Shown: piece by piece, positions 43,943 through 52,951 of the stretch
How positions within the stretch are numbered: position 1 is the stretch's first letter
Layout: each line of letters opens with the position of its first letter
DNA from: Ga0077555 sp964500805
Lineage (GTDB): Bacteria; Pseudomonadota; Alphaproteobacteria; Rhizobiales; Hyphomicrobiaceae
Assembly: GCA_964500805.1 (NCBI GenBank)
Contig: CAZCQH010000023.1
Coordinates: forward strand, 21,811 to 85,810
Length of the DNA stretch: 64,000 bases
Direction: 5' to 3'
The notes under the pieces: generated by a model
The model's database searches: none
What the model saw: only the letters and a program-made list of their open reading frames with translations
Told to the model about the DNA's origin: nothing
Program-made: the position numbers and the translations under genes

Positions 43943-44860
43943 ATGAGCCGCTTCATCGCCCGCCGTCTGCTGCAGGGCCTCGTGCTGCTCTGCCTCGTCG
44001 CAACAATCGTTTTCTTTCTGGGACGGTTGACCGGCAACCCCGTCGACTTGATGTTACCGGAGGACGCGACGGCCGCCGATCGCGCTCAGATGATCAAGCG
44101 GCTTGGCCTCGACCAGCCGCTTTACCAGCAATTTCTTTCGTTCTTCACCAGCGCCCTCAAGGGTGATCTCGGCACGTCGATCCGCATGAAGCAGCCGGCG
44201 GTCGACGTCTTCCTCTCGCGTTTGCCGAACACGCTGATCCTGATGCCGTGGGCCCTCATGCTGGCCATGTTCATCGGGATTCCGCTCGGCGTGCTGGCGG
44301 CACTCAATCGCGGCGGCTTCCTTGATCGCATGGCGGGCACCGTTGCCGTGCTCGGCGTCGCGACACCTAATTTCTGGCTCGGAATCGTGCTGATCTTTGT
44401 TTTTTCGGTCGAGCTCGGTTGGCTGCCTGCCGGCCGTATGGGCGGTCCCTCTCATTTCGTGCTGCCGGTGATCACGCTCGGCACGTTTCTGGCGGCCGGC
44501 TTCATGCGCTTGACGCGATCGAGCATGCTCGAGGTGTTGGAGAGCGAGTTCGTGAAGCTGGCCCGCATCAAGGGCCTTTCCGAGGGCGTCGTCATCTGGA
44601 AGCATGCGCTCCGCAATGCGCTGATTCCGATCCTCACGCTATGGGGCGTCTTCGTCGGCAATCTCATCACCGGCGCCATCATCACGGAGACGGTCTTTGC
44701 CTGGCCCGGCATCGGTCGGCTGACTTATGAAGCAGTGATCTATCGCGACTTTCCGCTGCTGCAAGCCGTGATCATCCTGAAGGCGGTGCTGATCCTCGCC
44801 ATCAACCTCGTGGTCGATATCCTCTATGCCTATGTCGACCCGCGCATTCGGTTCAGCTGA
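43943..44860 (+). CDS. ABC transporter permease (DppB type)
   Basis: This 305-residue inner-membrane permease has six helices. The N-terminal MSRFIARRLLQGLVLLCLV and the cytoplasmic EAA-type loop EFVKLARIKGLSEGVVIWKHALRN are diagnostic of DppB/OppB subunits. It forms the channel with the DppC-type partner. It is separated from the binding-protein gene by 91 bp without any gene, and from the next permease by eight bp. Confidence 0.93.
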   Translation: MSRFIARRLLQGLVLLCLVATIVFFLGRLTGNPVDLMLPEDATAADRAQMIKRLGLDQPLYQQFLSFFTSALKGDLGTSIRMKQPAVDVFLSRLPNTLILMPWALMLAMFIGIPLGVLAALNRGGFLDRMAGTVAVLGVATPNFWLGIVLIFVFSVELGWLPAGRMGGPSHFVLPVITLGTFLAAGFMRLTRSSMLEVLESEFVKLARIKGLSEGVVIWKHALRNALIPILTLWGVFVGNLITGAIITETVFAWPGIGRLTYEAVIYRDFPLLQAVIILKAVLILAINLVVDILYAYVDPRIRFS

Positions 44861-44868
44861 GGCAACGC

Positions 44869-45693
44869 ATGCGCCGCGCACCCTGGATACCGATCGCGAT
44901 TATCGCCATTATGGTGGCGATGGCGATCTTTGCGCCTGTGCTCGCGCCGCACGATCCGGTCAGCCAGGTCCTACGCGACAAGCTGCTGCCACCGTTCTGG
45001 ATGGAGGGCGGCAACCCGAAATATATTCTCGGCACTGACGGCTTCGGCCGGGACATCCTAAGCCGCCTCATTTACGGTGCGCGCGTCAGCTTGCTGGTAT
45101 CACTTCTGGCTCTGACTGCGGGCGGCGGCGTCGGCCTCGTCATCGGTATCGTCTCTGGCTACATCGGCGGCTTCGTGGACAATCTCCTGATGCGCATGGT
45201 CGATGCGGCCTTTACGTTCCCTGCCATTCTGTTCGCGTTGCTGTTGGCGGTGACCATGGGACAAGGTCTGACCACTCTGGTCATCGCCATCAGCCTGCTG
45301 CTCTGGGCGAGTTTTGCGCGCGTCATCCGTGGAGAGGTGCTATCTCTGAAGCAGCGGGATTTCGTTGCGCTCGCGAAAGTGCGTGGCTGCTCGCCGCTGC
45401 GGATCATGGCGACTCACATACTGCCGAACGTGTTCAACACGTTCATGGTGCTGGTCACGCTCAACATCGGCGTGGTCATTATCGCCGAGGCGTCGCTCTC
45501 GTTCCTCGGCGCGGGAATTCCGCCGCCGACGCCGACCTGGGGTCTGATGGTCTCGGAAGGCCGCGGTCGTATCTCCGACGCCTGGTGGGTGTCTCTCATC
45601 CCAGGCCTCGCCATTACCCTGCTCGTGCTCTCCGTGAACCTCTTCGGTGACTGGCTGCGCGACCGGCTCGACCCGAGGCTCCGGCAGCTATGA
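44869..45693 (+). CDS. ABC transporter permease (DppC type)
   Basis: This 274-residue permease has an N-terminal helix, then the family motif LGTDGFGRDILSRLIYGARVSL and the EAA loop DFVALAKVRGCSPLRIMATHILPN. The C-terminal GDWLRDRLDPRLRQL is typical of DppC/OppC subunits. It pairs with the DppB-type permease. Its stop overlaps the start of the following ATPase gene (ATGA at 45690), indicating translational coupling. Confidence 0.94.
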   Translation: MRRAPWIPIAIIAIMVAMAIFAPVLAPHDPVSQVLRDKLLPPFWMEGGNPKYILGTDGFGRDILSRLIYGARVSLLVSLLALTAGGGVGLVIGIVSGYIGGFVDNLLMRMVDAAFTFPAILFALLLAVTMGQGLTTLVIAISLLLWASFARVIRGEVLSLKQRDFVALAKVRGCSPLRIMATHILPNVFNTFMVLVTLNIGVVIIAEASLSFLGAGIPPPTPTWGLMVSEGRGRISDAWWVSLIPGLAITLLVLSVNLFGDWLRDRLDPRLRQL

Positions 45694-46724
45694 ACGACAT
45701 CGACGTTACCCCATCGCGAAAAGCCGGAACCGCAACGGCGGGCGCAACGGGGGGTGACATCGTCCTCGACGTCCGCGATCTCGCCACCTACTTCAAGCTG
45801 CGCCGCGGCGTCGTGAAAGCGGTGGACGGCGTGAGCTTCCAGCTCCGTCGCGGCGAGGTCCTGGGCCTCGTCGGGGAATCGGGTTGCGGCAAGAGCCTGA
45901 CGGCCCTCTCCATTATGCGCCTGCTTCCGAAGGGGAGCGCGCGCACTGTGCGTGGCGAGATCATCCTCGGTGGCCAGAACATCCTGTCGCTCACGCCACG
46001 CGAGATGCGCGAGGTGCGCGGCCGCCGCTTGTCCATGATTCTCCAGGACCCGCAGACATCGCTCAACCCCGTGTTCACGGTCGGCGAGCAGCTGCGCGAG
46101 GCTATCTTTCGCAGGCGCGGCGGACGCAAGAAGGAAATTCTCAAGGAGGCCGTGGCCGCACTCCGCCGGGTCGAGATCGCGGCGCCGGAGCAGCGCATCA
46201 CCAATTTCCCGCATCAGATGTCGGGCGGCATGAAGCAGCGCGTGGTCGGTGCCATTGCGCTGAGTGGAGCGCCGGACGTGCTGATCGCCGACGAGCCGAC
46301 GACCGCCCTCGATGTGACGATCCAGTTGCAGTACCTGAAGCTCCTGAAGCGCCTGCAGCAGGAGAACGGCACGGCGATCCTGTTCATTACGCACGACTTT
46401 GGCGTCGTCGCGCGTCTCTGCGATCGCGTTGCCGTCATGTATGCCGGACGCATCGTCGAATGCGGCCCCGTCCAGAAGATCTTCGAGAATCCATCGCATC
46501 CCTATACCCAGGCACTGATCGCCTCGGTGCCGAAAATGACCGGAGCCCGCGGCCGCCTCACGACCATCGAAGGCCAGCCACCCTCGCTCATGGATCTGCC
46601 GCCCGGCTGCCGCTTCGCACCACGCTGCGCCCACGCCGACGACCGCTGCCGCAAGGAGTATCCGGGCACCTATAAGATCGGCGCCGATCATTCAGCCGAC
46701 TGCTGGAGGCTCGCGCCGCAATGA
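45690..46724 (+). CDS. ABC transporter ATPase (DppD type)
   Basis: This 344-residue nucleotide-binding subunit has Walker A GESGCGKSL, Q-loop, signature MSGGMKQRVVGAIAL and Walker B VLIADEPTTALD. The C-terminal oligopeptide/dipeptide domain contains GCRFAPRCAHADDRC, whose Cys cluster often binds an Fe-S centre in DppD-type ATPases. A Gly/Ala-rich N-terminal extension of about 25 residues precedes the domain. It overlaps the genes on both sides by ATGA, so the operon is tightly coupled. Confidence 0.94.
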   Translation: MNDIDVTPSRKAGTATAGATGGDIVLDVRDLATYFKLRRGVVKAVDGVSFQLRRGEVLGLVGESGCGKSLTALSIMRLLPKGSARTVRGEIILGGQNILSLTPREMREVRGRRLSMILQDPQTSLNPVFTVGEQLREAIFRRRGGRKKEILKEAVAALRRVEIAAPEQRITNFPHQMSGGMKQRVVGAIALSGAPDVLIADEPTTALDVTIQLQYLKLLKRLQQENGTAILFITHDFGVVARLCDRVAVMYAGRIVECGPVQKIFENPSHPYTQALIASVPKMTGARGRLTTIEGQPPSLMDLPPGCRFAPRCAHADDRCRKEYPGTYKIGADHSADCWRLAPQ

Positions 46725-47758
46725 CTACCGAGCCACTGCTGCGGGTCGATCACCTGAAGAAGCACTACGCCGTCACCAAGGGCATCCTCTTCACCAAGAC
46801 GCTCGGGCACGTCAAAGCCGTCGACGACATCTCCTTCACCATTCGCGCCGGTGAGACCCTCGGCCTCGTCGGCGAGTCTGGCTGCGGCAAGACGACGACA
46901 TCGAAGCTGATCCTCAACCTGGAATCGCCGACCGGCGGCCAGATCCTGCACGATGGCAAGCCGGTCCATGGCCTCGAAGGCCAAGCGCTTCAGGCTTATC
47001 GCGCGACTGTCCAGGCCGTGTTCCAGGACCCATGGTCGTCCCTCAATCCGCGCATGACGGCGGGTCGCATCATCGCCGAAAGCTTGATCGTCAACGGCTG
47101 GGAGAAGGACAAGATCGAAGCACGCATCAAGGAACTGCTGACCCAGGTCGGACTTCGCCACGAGCAGGCGACGCAGTATCCGCACGAGTTCTCCGGAGGT
47201 CAGCGCCAGCGCATTGCGCTCGCCGCAGCCCTGGCCTCGCGCCCCAAGCTGATCGTGCTCGACGAGCCTATTTCCGCCCTCGATGTCTCCATTCGCGCGC
47301 AGATGATGAACCTGCTGAAAGACATCCAGACCGCGGACAAGGTCGCCTATCTGCTCGTCGCCCACGATCTCGCCACCGTGCGCCACATGGCCGACCACAC
47401 GGTCGTCATGTACCTGGGCAAGATCGTCGAGCAGGCGCCGACCAGCTCGCTGTTCGAGGATGTGCGACACCCCTACACCAAGGCCCTGTTCTCGGCGGTG
47501 CTGATTGCCCGGCCTGGTCAGCAAGCCGAGGAGATCGTGCTCGCGGGCGAAGTGCCATCGCCGTTGAACCCGCCGAGCGGTTGCCGCTTCCATACCCGTT
47601 GCCCCTACGCCATGCCGCGCTGCTCGAGCGAGGAACCCGCTCTTCGCGCGGTGACGCCAGGGCATCTTGTCGCTTGTCACCTGTTTGACACGGGGGCGAC
47701 GGCATCGCCAGCGCCGGCAGCCTCGACCGCCGAGGCGACGACAGGCCTCGTCACGTGA
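46721..47758 (+). CDS. ABC transporter ATPase (DppF type)
   Basis: This 345-residue second nucleotide-binding subunit has Walker A GESGCGKTTT, signature FSGGQRQRIALAAAL and Walker B LIVLDEPISALD. The C-terminal NPPSGCRFHTRCPYAMPRC cluster again carries spaced Cys residues. The last 25 residues are an Ala/Thr-rich tail. Its start ATGA overlaps the DppD-type stop. With the four upstream genes it completes an importer for a peptide-like or opine-like solute, energised by ATP at the inner membrane. Confidence 0.94.
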   Translation: MTTEPLLRVDHLKKHYAVTKGILFTKTLGHVKAVDDISFTIRAGETLGLVGESGCGKTTTSKLILNLESPTGGQILHDGKPVHGLEGQALQAYRATVQAVFQDPWSSLNPRMTAGRIIAESLIVNGWEKDKIEARIKELLTQVGLRHEQATQYPHEFSGGQRQRIALAAALASRPKLIVLDEPISALDVSIRAQMMNLLKDIQTADKVAYLLVAHDLATVRHMADHTVVMYLGKIVEQAPTSSLFEDVRHPYTKALFSAVLIARPGQQAEEIVLAGEVPSPLNPPSGCRFHTRCPYAMPRCSSEEPALRAVTPGHLVACHLFDTGATASPAPAASTAEATTGLVT

Positions 47759-47846
47759 AAGCTCCCATCGGCACGCTAGCGCGCACGCCAGCCTGTGCTA
47801 AATGGCGGGGGAATCGCTGAGTGATCCATTGATCGGGGAGAAGCAC

Positions 47847-48707
47847 GTGGCGGATTGGATCGAGACCTACCGAGGCGTCGTCAGCGCCTGGGAATGCGAC
47901 ATCGTCGAGCACTTCACGATTGCCTATTACTTCGATCGCTTCGCTGACGCGACCCGCAACTACGTCGAGCTGATCGGCGAGGCCGAGACACTCGGTCGTG
48001 CCATCGGCGCAGGTCCATCGCGCCTGGTTGCGACGTTCCAGCACGAGCTCCGAGCCGGCGCCGCCTTCCACATGACCAGCGCCGTCACCGGCCTCGATGC
48101 TAACACCGTGCAGCTCGGCCACCGCGTGACCGACTCGATCAGCGGCGAGGCCGTGACCTGGGTCGCGGAGACGGTGACGCTTCCAACCGACCTCTCCGCA
48201 GCAACACGGCGGAAACTGCAATCGCTCGTACAAGCATGGCCCGGCCCCAAGTCGCCCGAGCCGACTAAGCTGAAAACGCCAAAGGGGCCGCTTACCTCCC
48301 GCGATCGCGTGAAGCCCTGGGAAATTGACGAAACCGGTGTCCTGGCGCTGCCCGATTACGTTCACCGCTTCTCCGGTGCGGGCATGCAGTTCCTGACCTC
48401 GATCGGCATGACCGGTACCTATATGCATCAGAACCGGCGCGGCTTCTCGACCTTCCTGCTCGACGTGGAGCTGCTCGGCGGCGGCGCCAAGGCGGGCGAG
48501 CGCATCGACGTGCACACGACCGTCGAGCACCTCGGCAACACGTCACTGCGCTATGTCCACCACATGACGGCAAACGACAGTCGCGGCAGCCGGCCGATCG
48601 GTTCCATGGTGCAGGCCGGCGTGCAGCTCGATCTCGATGCCCGCCGTCCTACGCCATTCCCCGACGATATCCGCTCCGCTATCTCCGCCGCCTTGAGCAA
48701 GACGTGA
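47847..48707 (+). CDS. double-hotdog acyl-CoA thioesterase family protein
   Basis: This 286-residue protein consists of two tandem 4HBT-like hotdog domains: the first with ETYRGVVSAWECDIVEHFTIAYYFDRFADA (split here: WECDIVEHFTI is the 4HBT-like acidic/His motif), the second around HQNRRGFSTFLLDVELLGG. It probably hydrolyses a CoA thioester or is a thioesterase-like dehydratase. GTG 47847 follows GGGGAG; an upstream ATG at 47802 has no visible site. It lies in the same direction as the ABC operon and the TfdA-like genes downstream. Confidence 0.82.
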   Translation: MADWIETYRGVVSAWECDIVEHFTIAYYFDRFADATRNYVELIGEAETLGRAIGAGPSRLVATFQHELRAGAAFHMTSAVTGLDANTVQLGHRVTDSISGEAVTWVAETVTLPTDLSAATRRKLQSLVQAWPGPKSPEPTKLKTPKGPLTSRDRVKPWEIDETGVLALPDYVHRFSGAGMQFLTSIGMTGTYMHQNRRGFSTFLLDVELLGGGAKAGERIDVHTTVEHLGNTSLRYVHHMTANDSRGSRPIGSMVQAGVQLDLDARRPTPFPDDIRSAISAALSKT

Positions 48708-48813
48708 CGACCGCTGCCGTGGCGGTAGGTCATTGGCTATCATCAGTTGCATCCGCCAGGCGCGGTGCTACGAATTCGTGCGCCAAAGCTGCATAAATCG
48801 ACAGGAGCCCGCC

Positions 48814-49713
48814 ATGACTATCGTCGTCCGGCAATTGCACCCCCTATTCGTCGGCGAGGTCTCGGGCATAGATCTGGCAAGGCCGCTCGACGATGCAACC
48901 ATCCGCGAGATTGACGACGCAATCAATCGCTACGCCGTCCTCGTCTTCCACGGCCAGAAGCTCGACGATGACCAGCTGCTCGCCTTCGGCCAGCGCTTCG
49001 GACCTATCGCCAAGCCGCGCGATCCCCGTGGTGGCCATCGCCTCAAGCACGCCGCAGTTGCCGACATCTCCAACCTCAATTTGCAGAACGAGTTGCGCAG
49101 CAGGGACGATCATCGCCGTCTCGACGCGCTCGGCAATCAGCTCTGGCATTCGGACGCTTCGTTCCGGCCGATTTCCGGCGCCCTGTCGATGCTGTATGCT
49201 CACATCGTCCCGCCAAAAGGCGGCGACACCGAATTCGCCGACCTGCGCGCCGCTTACGACACGCTCGACGACGAGACGAAGGGGTTGATCGACGGACAAA
49301 CCGCCGTGCACTCGATCTTCCAGTCGCGCGGCCTGCTCGGCCACACCAGCTATACTGACGCCGAGCGCGCCTCGCTTCCCGATGTCCACCACCCGATGGT
49401 GCGCACGCACCCCGGCTCCAAGCGCAAGACGCTCTATCTGGGTTCGCACGCTTCGCACATCGTCGGCATGCCGGTCCCGGAAGGCAAGCTGCTCATTCGC
49501 GATCTGATGGACCACGCCACCGAGCGCCGCTTCGTCCATACCCACAAATGGGCCGTCGGCGATCTCGTGATCTGGGACAACCGCTGCACCTTGCATCGCG
49601 GTCGCCGCTACGACGACGGCGTCCACAAACGCGACCTCCGTCGCGTCACCACCCAGGACCTGGACAGCGTGAACGACAATCCCGAGCTGGTAGCCGCCCT
49701 CGGTGCCGCCTGA
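48814..49713 (+). CDS. TfdA/TauD-like 2-oxoglutarate-dependent dioxygenase, copy 1
   Basis: This 299-residue Fe(II)/2-oxoglutarate dioxygenase has the iron site HxD in LWHSDASFRP and the distal His and 2-oxoglutarate-binding Arg in NRCTLHRGRRYD. The string LGSHASHIVGMPVP and the HKWAVGDLVIWDNR segment align best, in my reading, with TfdA (2,4-dichlorophenoxyacetate dioxygenase) rather than with TauD. The substrate is a carboxylate, ether or sulfonate that is not determinable here. AGGAG precedes ATG 48814. A second, clearly related gene lies 429 bp downstream. Confidence 0.9.
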   Translation: MTIVVRQLHPLFVGEVSGIDLARPLDDATIREIDDAINRYAVLVFHGQKLDDDQLLAFGQRFGPIAKPRDPRGGHRLKHAAVADISNLNLQNELRSRDDHRRLDALGNQLWHSDASFRPISGALSMLYAHIVPPKGGDTEFADLRAAYDTLDDETKGLIDGQTAVHSIFQSRGLLGHTSYTDAERASLPDVHHPMVRTHPGSKRKTLYLGSHASHIVGMPVPEGKLLIRDLMDHATERRFVHTHKWAVGDLVIWDNRCTLHRGRRYDDGVHKRDLRRVTTQDLDSVNDNPELVAALGAA

Positions 49714-49849
49714 GCCCGTCATGGCGCACGTCGCAAACGGGCACGAGTTGCAGCATCACCCGTCCCAGTTTCCGGCCGATTCCGGCAGGGCCCCCGCTGT
49801 GAGCACCGCACGTCACTTGGCCAAATCGATTCTTCATAAGCGAATTTCG

Positions 49850-49962
49850 ACGCTGGCGCGTTTTCCGGGCGGTCAGGTAGGAGGGTAGCCACTCGAAAAC
49901 ACCCCTCTCCAGCCTCACGTACGGGCCGCGTAGACCCAAAATTCGGGCGTTTTTTCTTTAGG
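49850..49962 (-). ncRNA. candidate small RNA locus B
   Basis: On the minus strand, about 12 bases after the sigma-54-like box, a transcript would begin near 49962, run through GGGTCTACGCGG and reach CGAGTGGCTACCCTCCTACC (49876-49895). The core is shared with locus A (27670-27755), and the CCCTCCTACC stretch resembles anti-Shine-Dalgarno loops. No gene lies downstream on this strand for more than 1 kb. The end is not determined. This is a prediction only. Confidence 0.3.
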
Positions 49963-49972
49963 CTAACTTTCC

Positions 49973-49988
49973 TCGCATCCAAGTGCCA
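49973..49988 (-). promoter_or_regulatory. sigma-54-like promoter box
   Basis: The minus strand reads TGGCACTTGGATGCGA. GG at -24 and GC at -12 have the spacing required for sigma-54 promoters; the TTGC half is ATGC. It points away from the downstream dioxygenase gene and toward locus B. Confidence 0.35.
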
Positions 49989-50142
49989 AACCTGCAGCTG
50001 CAACACGACGCGATTGCCCATCACTGTTTCATTGGTCGATGTTGCATACCGTCCCAACGCGCGTGCATTATTGGCATCTGGACAACCGCCAGAGCGGGTG
50101 TCATTTTGTGAAACTCTGCATTTTGTCTTTGTTGGGGGAGCA

Positions 50143-51021
50143 ATGACAATCGAGATTCGGCATCTCCATCCGCTGTTTGCCGCCGAGGTTGATGGCCTGG
50201 ACATCGGCGCGGCGATGGATGACGCAACGCATCGCCTCATCGATAGCGCGATCAATCGCTACGGCGTGCTGGTCATTCACGGCAAGCCAACGCCCGAGGA
50301 TCAGTTCCTCGCCTTCGCCAGGCGCTTCGGCAGCATCACGCCGCCACGCAACCACCGCGGCGCTGCCCGCTTGAAGCTCGCCGAGATCGCCGACCTGTCG
50401 AACCTCGATGACAACAGCGAGGTGCGCGATCGCGATGACCACCGCCGTATCGACGCGCTCTGCAATCAGCTCTGGCATTCCGACGCTTCGTTCCGCCCCA
50501 TCCGCGGCGCGCTTTCGATGCTGCATGCGCATTCGATCCCGCCGTCGGGTGGCGACACCGAGTTCGTCGACCTGCGCGTTGCCTATGATCGGCTCGACGT
50601 TTCCATGAAGGCGATGCTCCAGAGCCTCGAGGCGGAGCACTCGATCTTCACATCGCGCGCCGCTCTCGGCTACACAGCTTTTACGGATGCAGAGCGCGCG
50701 GCTTTTCCCTCCGCCCGCCACCGCCTTGTCAATCTGCACGTCGGCTCAGGCCGAAAGACGCTGTTCATGGGCTCGCACGCATCCCACATTGCGAATATGC
50801 CCGTGCCGGAAGGCAAGCTGCTGCTCAGCGAGCTCACCGAGATGGCGACCGAGCGCCACCTCGTCTACACGCACAAGTGGCGCGTCGGCGACGTCGTCAT
50901 CTGGGACAACCGCTGCACGCTGCATCGCGGCCGGCGCTACGAGGACACGACGTACAAGCGTGACCTGCGCCGCATCACCACGCAGGACGTCCCCGCAGCA
51001 GCCCTTGCCGCCGCGGAGTAA
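50143..51021 (+). CDS. TfdA/TauD-like 2-oxoglutarate-dependent dioxygenase, copy 2
   Basis: This 292-residue paralogue of the gene at 48814 shares more than half its residues by eye, including LWHSDASFRPI (HxD), GSHASHI-NMPVPEGKLL and NRCTLHRGRRYED (distal His and Arg). All catalytic residues are kept, so both copies should be active. Differences cluster in the middle and C-terminus (for example LEAEHSIFTSRAALGYTAF), as expected if the substrates diverged. ATG 50143 has GGGGGAG upstream; an ATG-initiated extension to 50014 is not supported. Confidence 0.9.
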   Translation: MTIEIRHLHPLFAAEVDGLDIGAAMDDATHRLIDSAINRYGVLVIHGKPTPEDQFLAFARRFGSITPPRNHRGAARLKLAEIADLSNLDDNSEVRDRDDHRRIDALCNQLWHSDASFRPIRGALSMLHAHSIPPSGGDTEFVDLRVAYDRLDVSMKAMLQSLEAEHSIFTSRAALGYTAFTDAERAAFPSARHRLVNLHVGSGRKTLFMGSHASHIANMPVPEGKLLLSELTEMATERHLVYTHKWRVGDVVIWDNRCTLHRGRRYEDTTYKRDLRRITTQDVPAAALAAAE

Positions 51022-51060
51022 GCCGGACTTCATCGACTTGGGCGAGCTCTCTGCGCGATG

Positions 51061-51951
51061 TCACGCCTTCGGCAGCATCGCGAATCCCTTGCCGTGCGTG
51101 GAAACGCTCTCGCCCCAGCGCCCTTTCTCGACCGCGTGGATGAAATCCTGCACCACGGCATTGAACCCTGCCGGTTCCTCGAGGTTGATGCCGTGGCCTG
51201 TGCGCGGAAACACCATCAGCCCGCAGCGCGGTATGGTGCGCTTCATGAACAGCGACACCTCGAGCGTTGAATCGTCCTCGTCGCCGCAAACGATCAGCAC
51301 CGGGTCCTTGATTGCCCTGAGCTCGGCCTCCCGCTCGAACATCGGCGCACGGCGTGACTGCACTCCCCGCATGGTCAAAGCGCGGCCCGTCGAAGCGCCT
51401 TCGACGAATTGCTTGAAGAACTCCGCAAAGCCGCGCGGGTCTTTCAATTTCAATTGCTGGCGCGACGGCGCATTGAGGTAGCGCTCGCCGAGCGCCCACA
51501 TCCCCTTGGTCTCGATCAGCTCAGCGACACCGACCGCCTCCGCCGCGAACCGCTTCTTCTCTTCCGGATCTCGCGTCGCCCCGCTGCCGGCACCCGCCGC
51601 CGTGATGGAGAAGCCCTTGCCCGGATGGCGGATCGCGAACTCAAGTGCCGCGGTCGCGCCCATCGAAAGCCCGACGATGTGCGCTCTCTCGACCCCGATA
51701 CCCTTCATGACATCGGCAATATCGTCGGCAGCGCGCGCCTGGCTGTAGGACTCGACATTCGGCGGCACCTCTGACGGCGGCCAGCCGCGCGCCTGATACG
51801 TGAAGCAGCGGTAGCGGCGGGAAAAATAGCGCATCTGCGTTTCCCACGAGAGGTGATGCCCACCGAACTCGTGCACGAACACGATCGGATCGCCGCTGCC
51901 GGCCTCCTCGTAGTAGAGCTTCACGCCGTCGCTGGTGGTGATTGAGGGCAT
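51061..51951 (-). CDS. alpha/beta hydrolase
   Basis: This 296-residue serine hydrolase has an oxyanion motif FVHEFGGHHLSWE, a nucleophile elbow GLSMGAT (Ser), an acid residue region VCGDEDD and catalytic His in PRTGHGINLEEP. HEFGG replaces the usual HGxG, a pattern seen in some ester and meta-cleavage-type hydrolases. ATG 51951 has GGGAGT upstream; the frame extends to 51993 without need. It is on the opposite strand to the surrounding catabolic genes and divergent from the enoyl-CoA hydratase gene. Confidence 0.88.
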   Translation of the reverse strand: MPSITTSDGVKLYYEEAGSGDPIVFVHEFGGHHLSWETQMRYFSRRYRCFTYQARGWPPSEVPPNVESYSQARAADDIADVMKGIGVERAHIVGLSMGATAALEFAIRHPGKGFSITAAGAGSGATRDPEEKKRFAAEAVGVAELIETKGMWALGERYLNAPSRQQLKLKDPRGFAEFFKQFVEGASTGRALTMRGVQSRRAPMFEREAELRAIKDPVLIVCGDEDDSTLEVSLFMKRTIPRCGLMVFPRTGHGINLEEPAGFNAVVQDFIHAVEKGRWGESVSTHGKGFAMLPKA

Positions 51952-52057
51952 CGCAGGACTCCCGTCGACTGGATCAGTAATGATCTGTGTCACTAAACCG
52001 GACGCACTGCCTCGCGTCTATAGTGGACTCTTTTCAGGGAACGCAGGAGCACGCGCA

Positions 52058-52828
52058 ATGACCGAAGGCACCGTCACCTACGCCGTCACCGATCAGATCG
52101 CCCGCATCACGCTTAACCGGCCGCCGGTGAACGCGCTGAGCCTGCCGACGGTGCGGGCCGTGGTCGATGCCTACCGGCGTGCGGCCGCCGACCCATCCGC
52201 CAGGGCGGTGATCTTCTCCAGCGCGGTTCCACGCCGATTCTCGGCAGGACTCGACATCGACATTCTGCTGGGCAAGTCGTCGGAGGAGGCGCGGCAGTTC
52301 CTGCAGGCGCTCTACATCGACCTGGCGGATGCCCAGTACGCGCTCGGCAAGCCGTCGATTGCGGCGGTGGGCGGCACGGCGCGCGGCGGCGGCATGACGC
52401 TCGCCATCCAGTGCGACGTGATCCTGGCCTCCGAGAGTGCCACATTCGGTTATCCCGAAATCGACATCGGCCTGCCGCCGGCGATCCATTTCGCGCATCT
52501 GCCGCTCATTGTCGGCCGGCACCGCGCTTTCGAGCTGCTCTTCAGCGGTCGATCATTCAGCGCAACGGAGGCCGCCGAGCTGGGTCTCGTCTCGCGCGTG
52601 GTGGCGGATCCGGACCTCGACAGCGCAGCCTTGGAGCTGGCCCGAACTTTCGCGGCCAAATCACCGGTGGTGATGCGCATGGCACGCAACGCCTTCATGC
52701 GCCAGAACGATCTCGACTGGCGGCGCAGCATCGCCAATGCCGTCGAGGACTTCTGCAATGTCGTGCAGACCGAAGCCGCCCAGGAGGGGCTCCGCGCCTT
52801 CGTCGAGAAGCGCAAGCCCCGCTGGTGA
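52058..52828 (+). CDS. enoyl-CoA hydratase/isomerase family protein
   Basis: This 256-residue crotonase-fold protein has RITLNRPPVNALS at the start, the first oxyanion region RRFSAGLDID, GGTARGGGMTLAIQCDVILAS and the catalytic-loop region FGYPEIDIGLPPA. The second glutamate typical of hydratases (in LGLxPGxG) is replaced by a Pro-Pro-Ala sequence, so hydration is less certain than isomerisation, decarboxylation or thioester hydrolysis. AGGAG lies before ATG 52058. Codirectional with the enolase-superfamily gene, 123 bp upstream of it. Confidence 0.88.
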   Translation: MTEGTVTYAVTDQIARITLNRPPVNALSLPTVRAVVDAYRRAAADPSARAVIFSSAVPRRFSAGLDIDILLGKSSEEARQFLQALYIDLADAQYALGKPSIAAVGGTARGGGMTLAIQCDVILASESATFGYPEIDIGLPPAIHFAHLPLIVGRHRAFELLFSGRSFSATEAAELGLVSRVVADPDLDSAALELARTFAAKSPVVMRMARNAFMRQNDLDWRRSIANAVEDFCNVVQTEAAQEGLRAFVEKRKPRW

Positions 52829-52951
52829 AGCGCGGCGCGGCACGGAACGTATCACGCCTGAGGTCAACCGGACTGGGAGCCGCTTGCCTCCACGCGTGCA
52901 AGCTGCAACGCTGCATTGGCAAGCAGTCAGTCGCGTTGAGGAGCCCGCCCC

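Larger units (their letters stand above)
49714..50142. other. intergenic region between the two dioxygenase genes
   Basis: This 429-bp gap has no convincing gene. It holds a 13-base core shared with the locus at 27.7 kb (GGGTAGCCACTCG at 49883-49895), a T-rich stretch (GTTTTTTCTTTA at 49949-49960) and a sigma-54-like site pointing leftward at 49973-49988. Confidence 0.6.

Noticed and set aside
42454..44037. 527-codon minus-strand frame opposite the ABC binding protein
   Set aside because: Antisense shadow of an intact signal-peptide-bearing gene in an operon.
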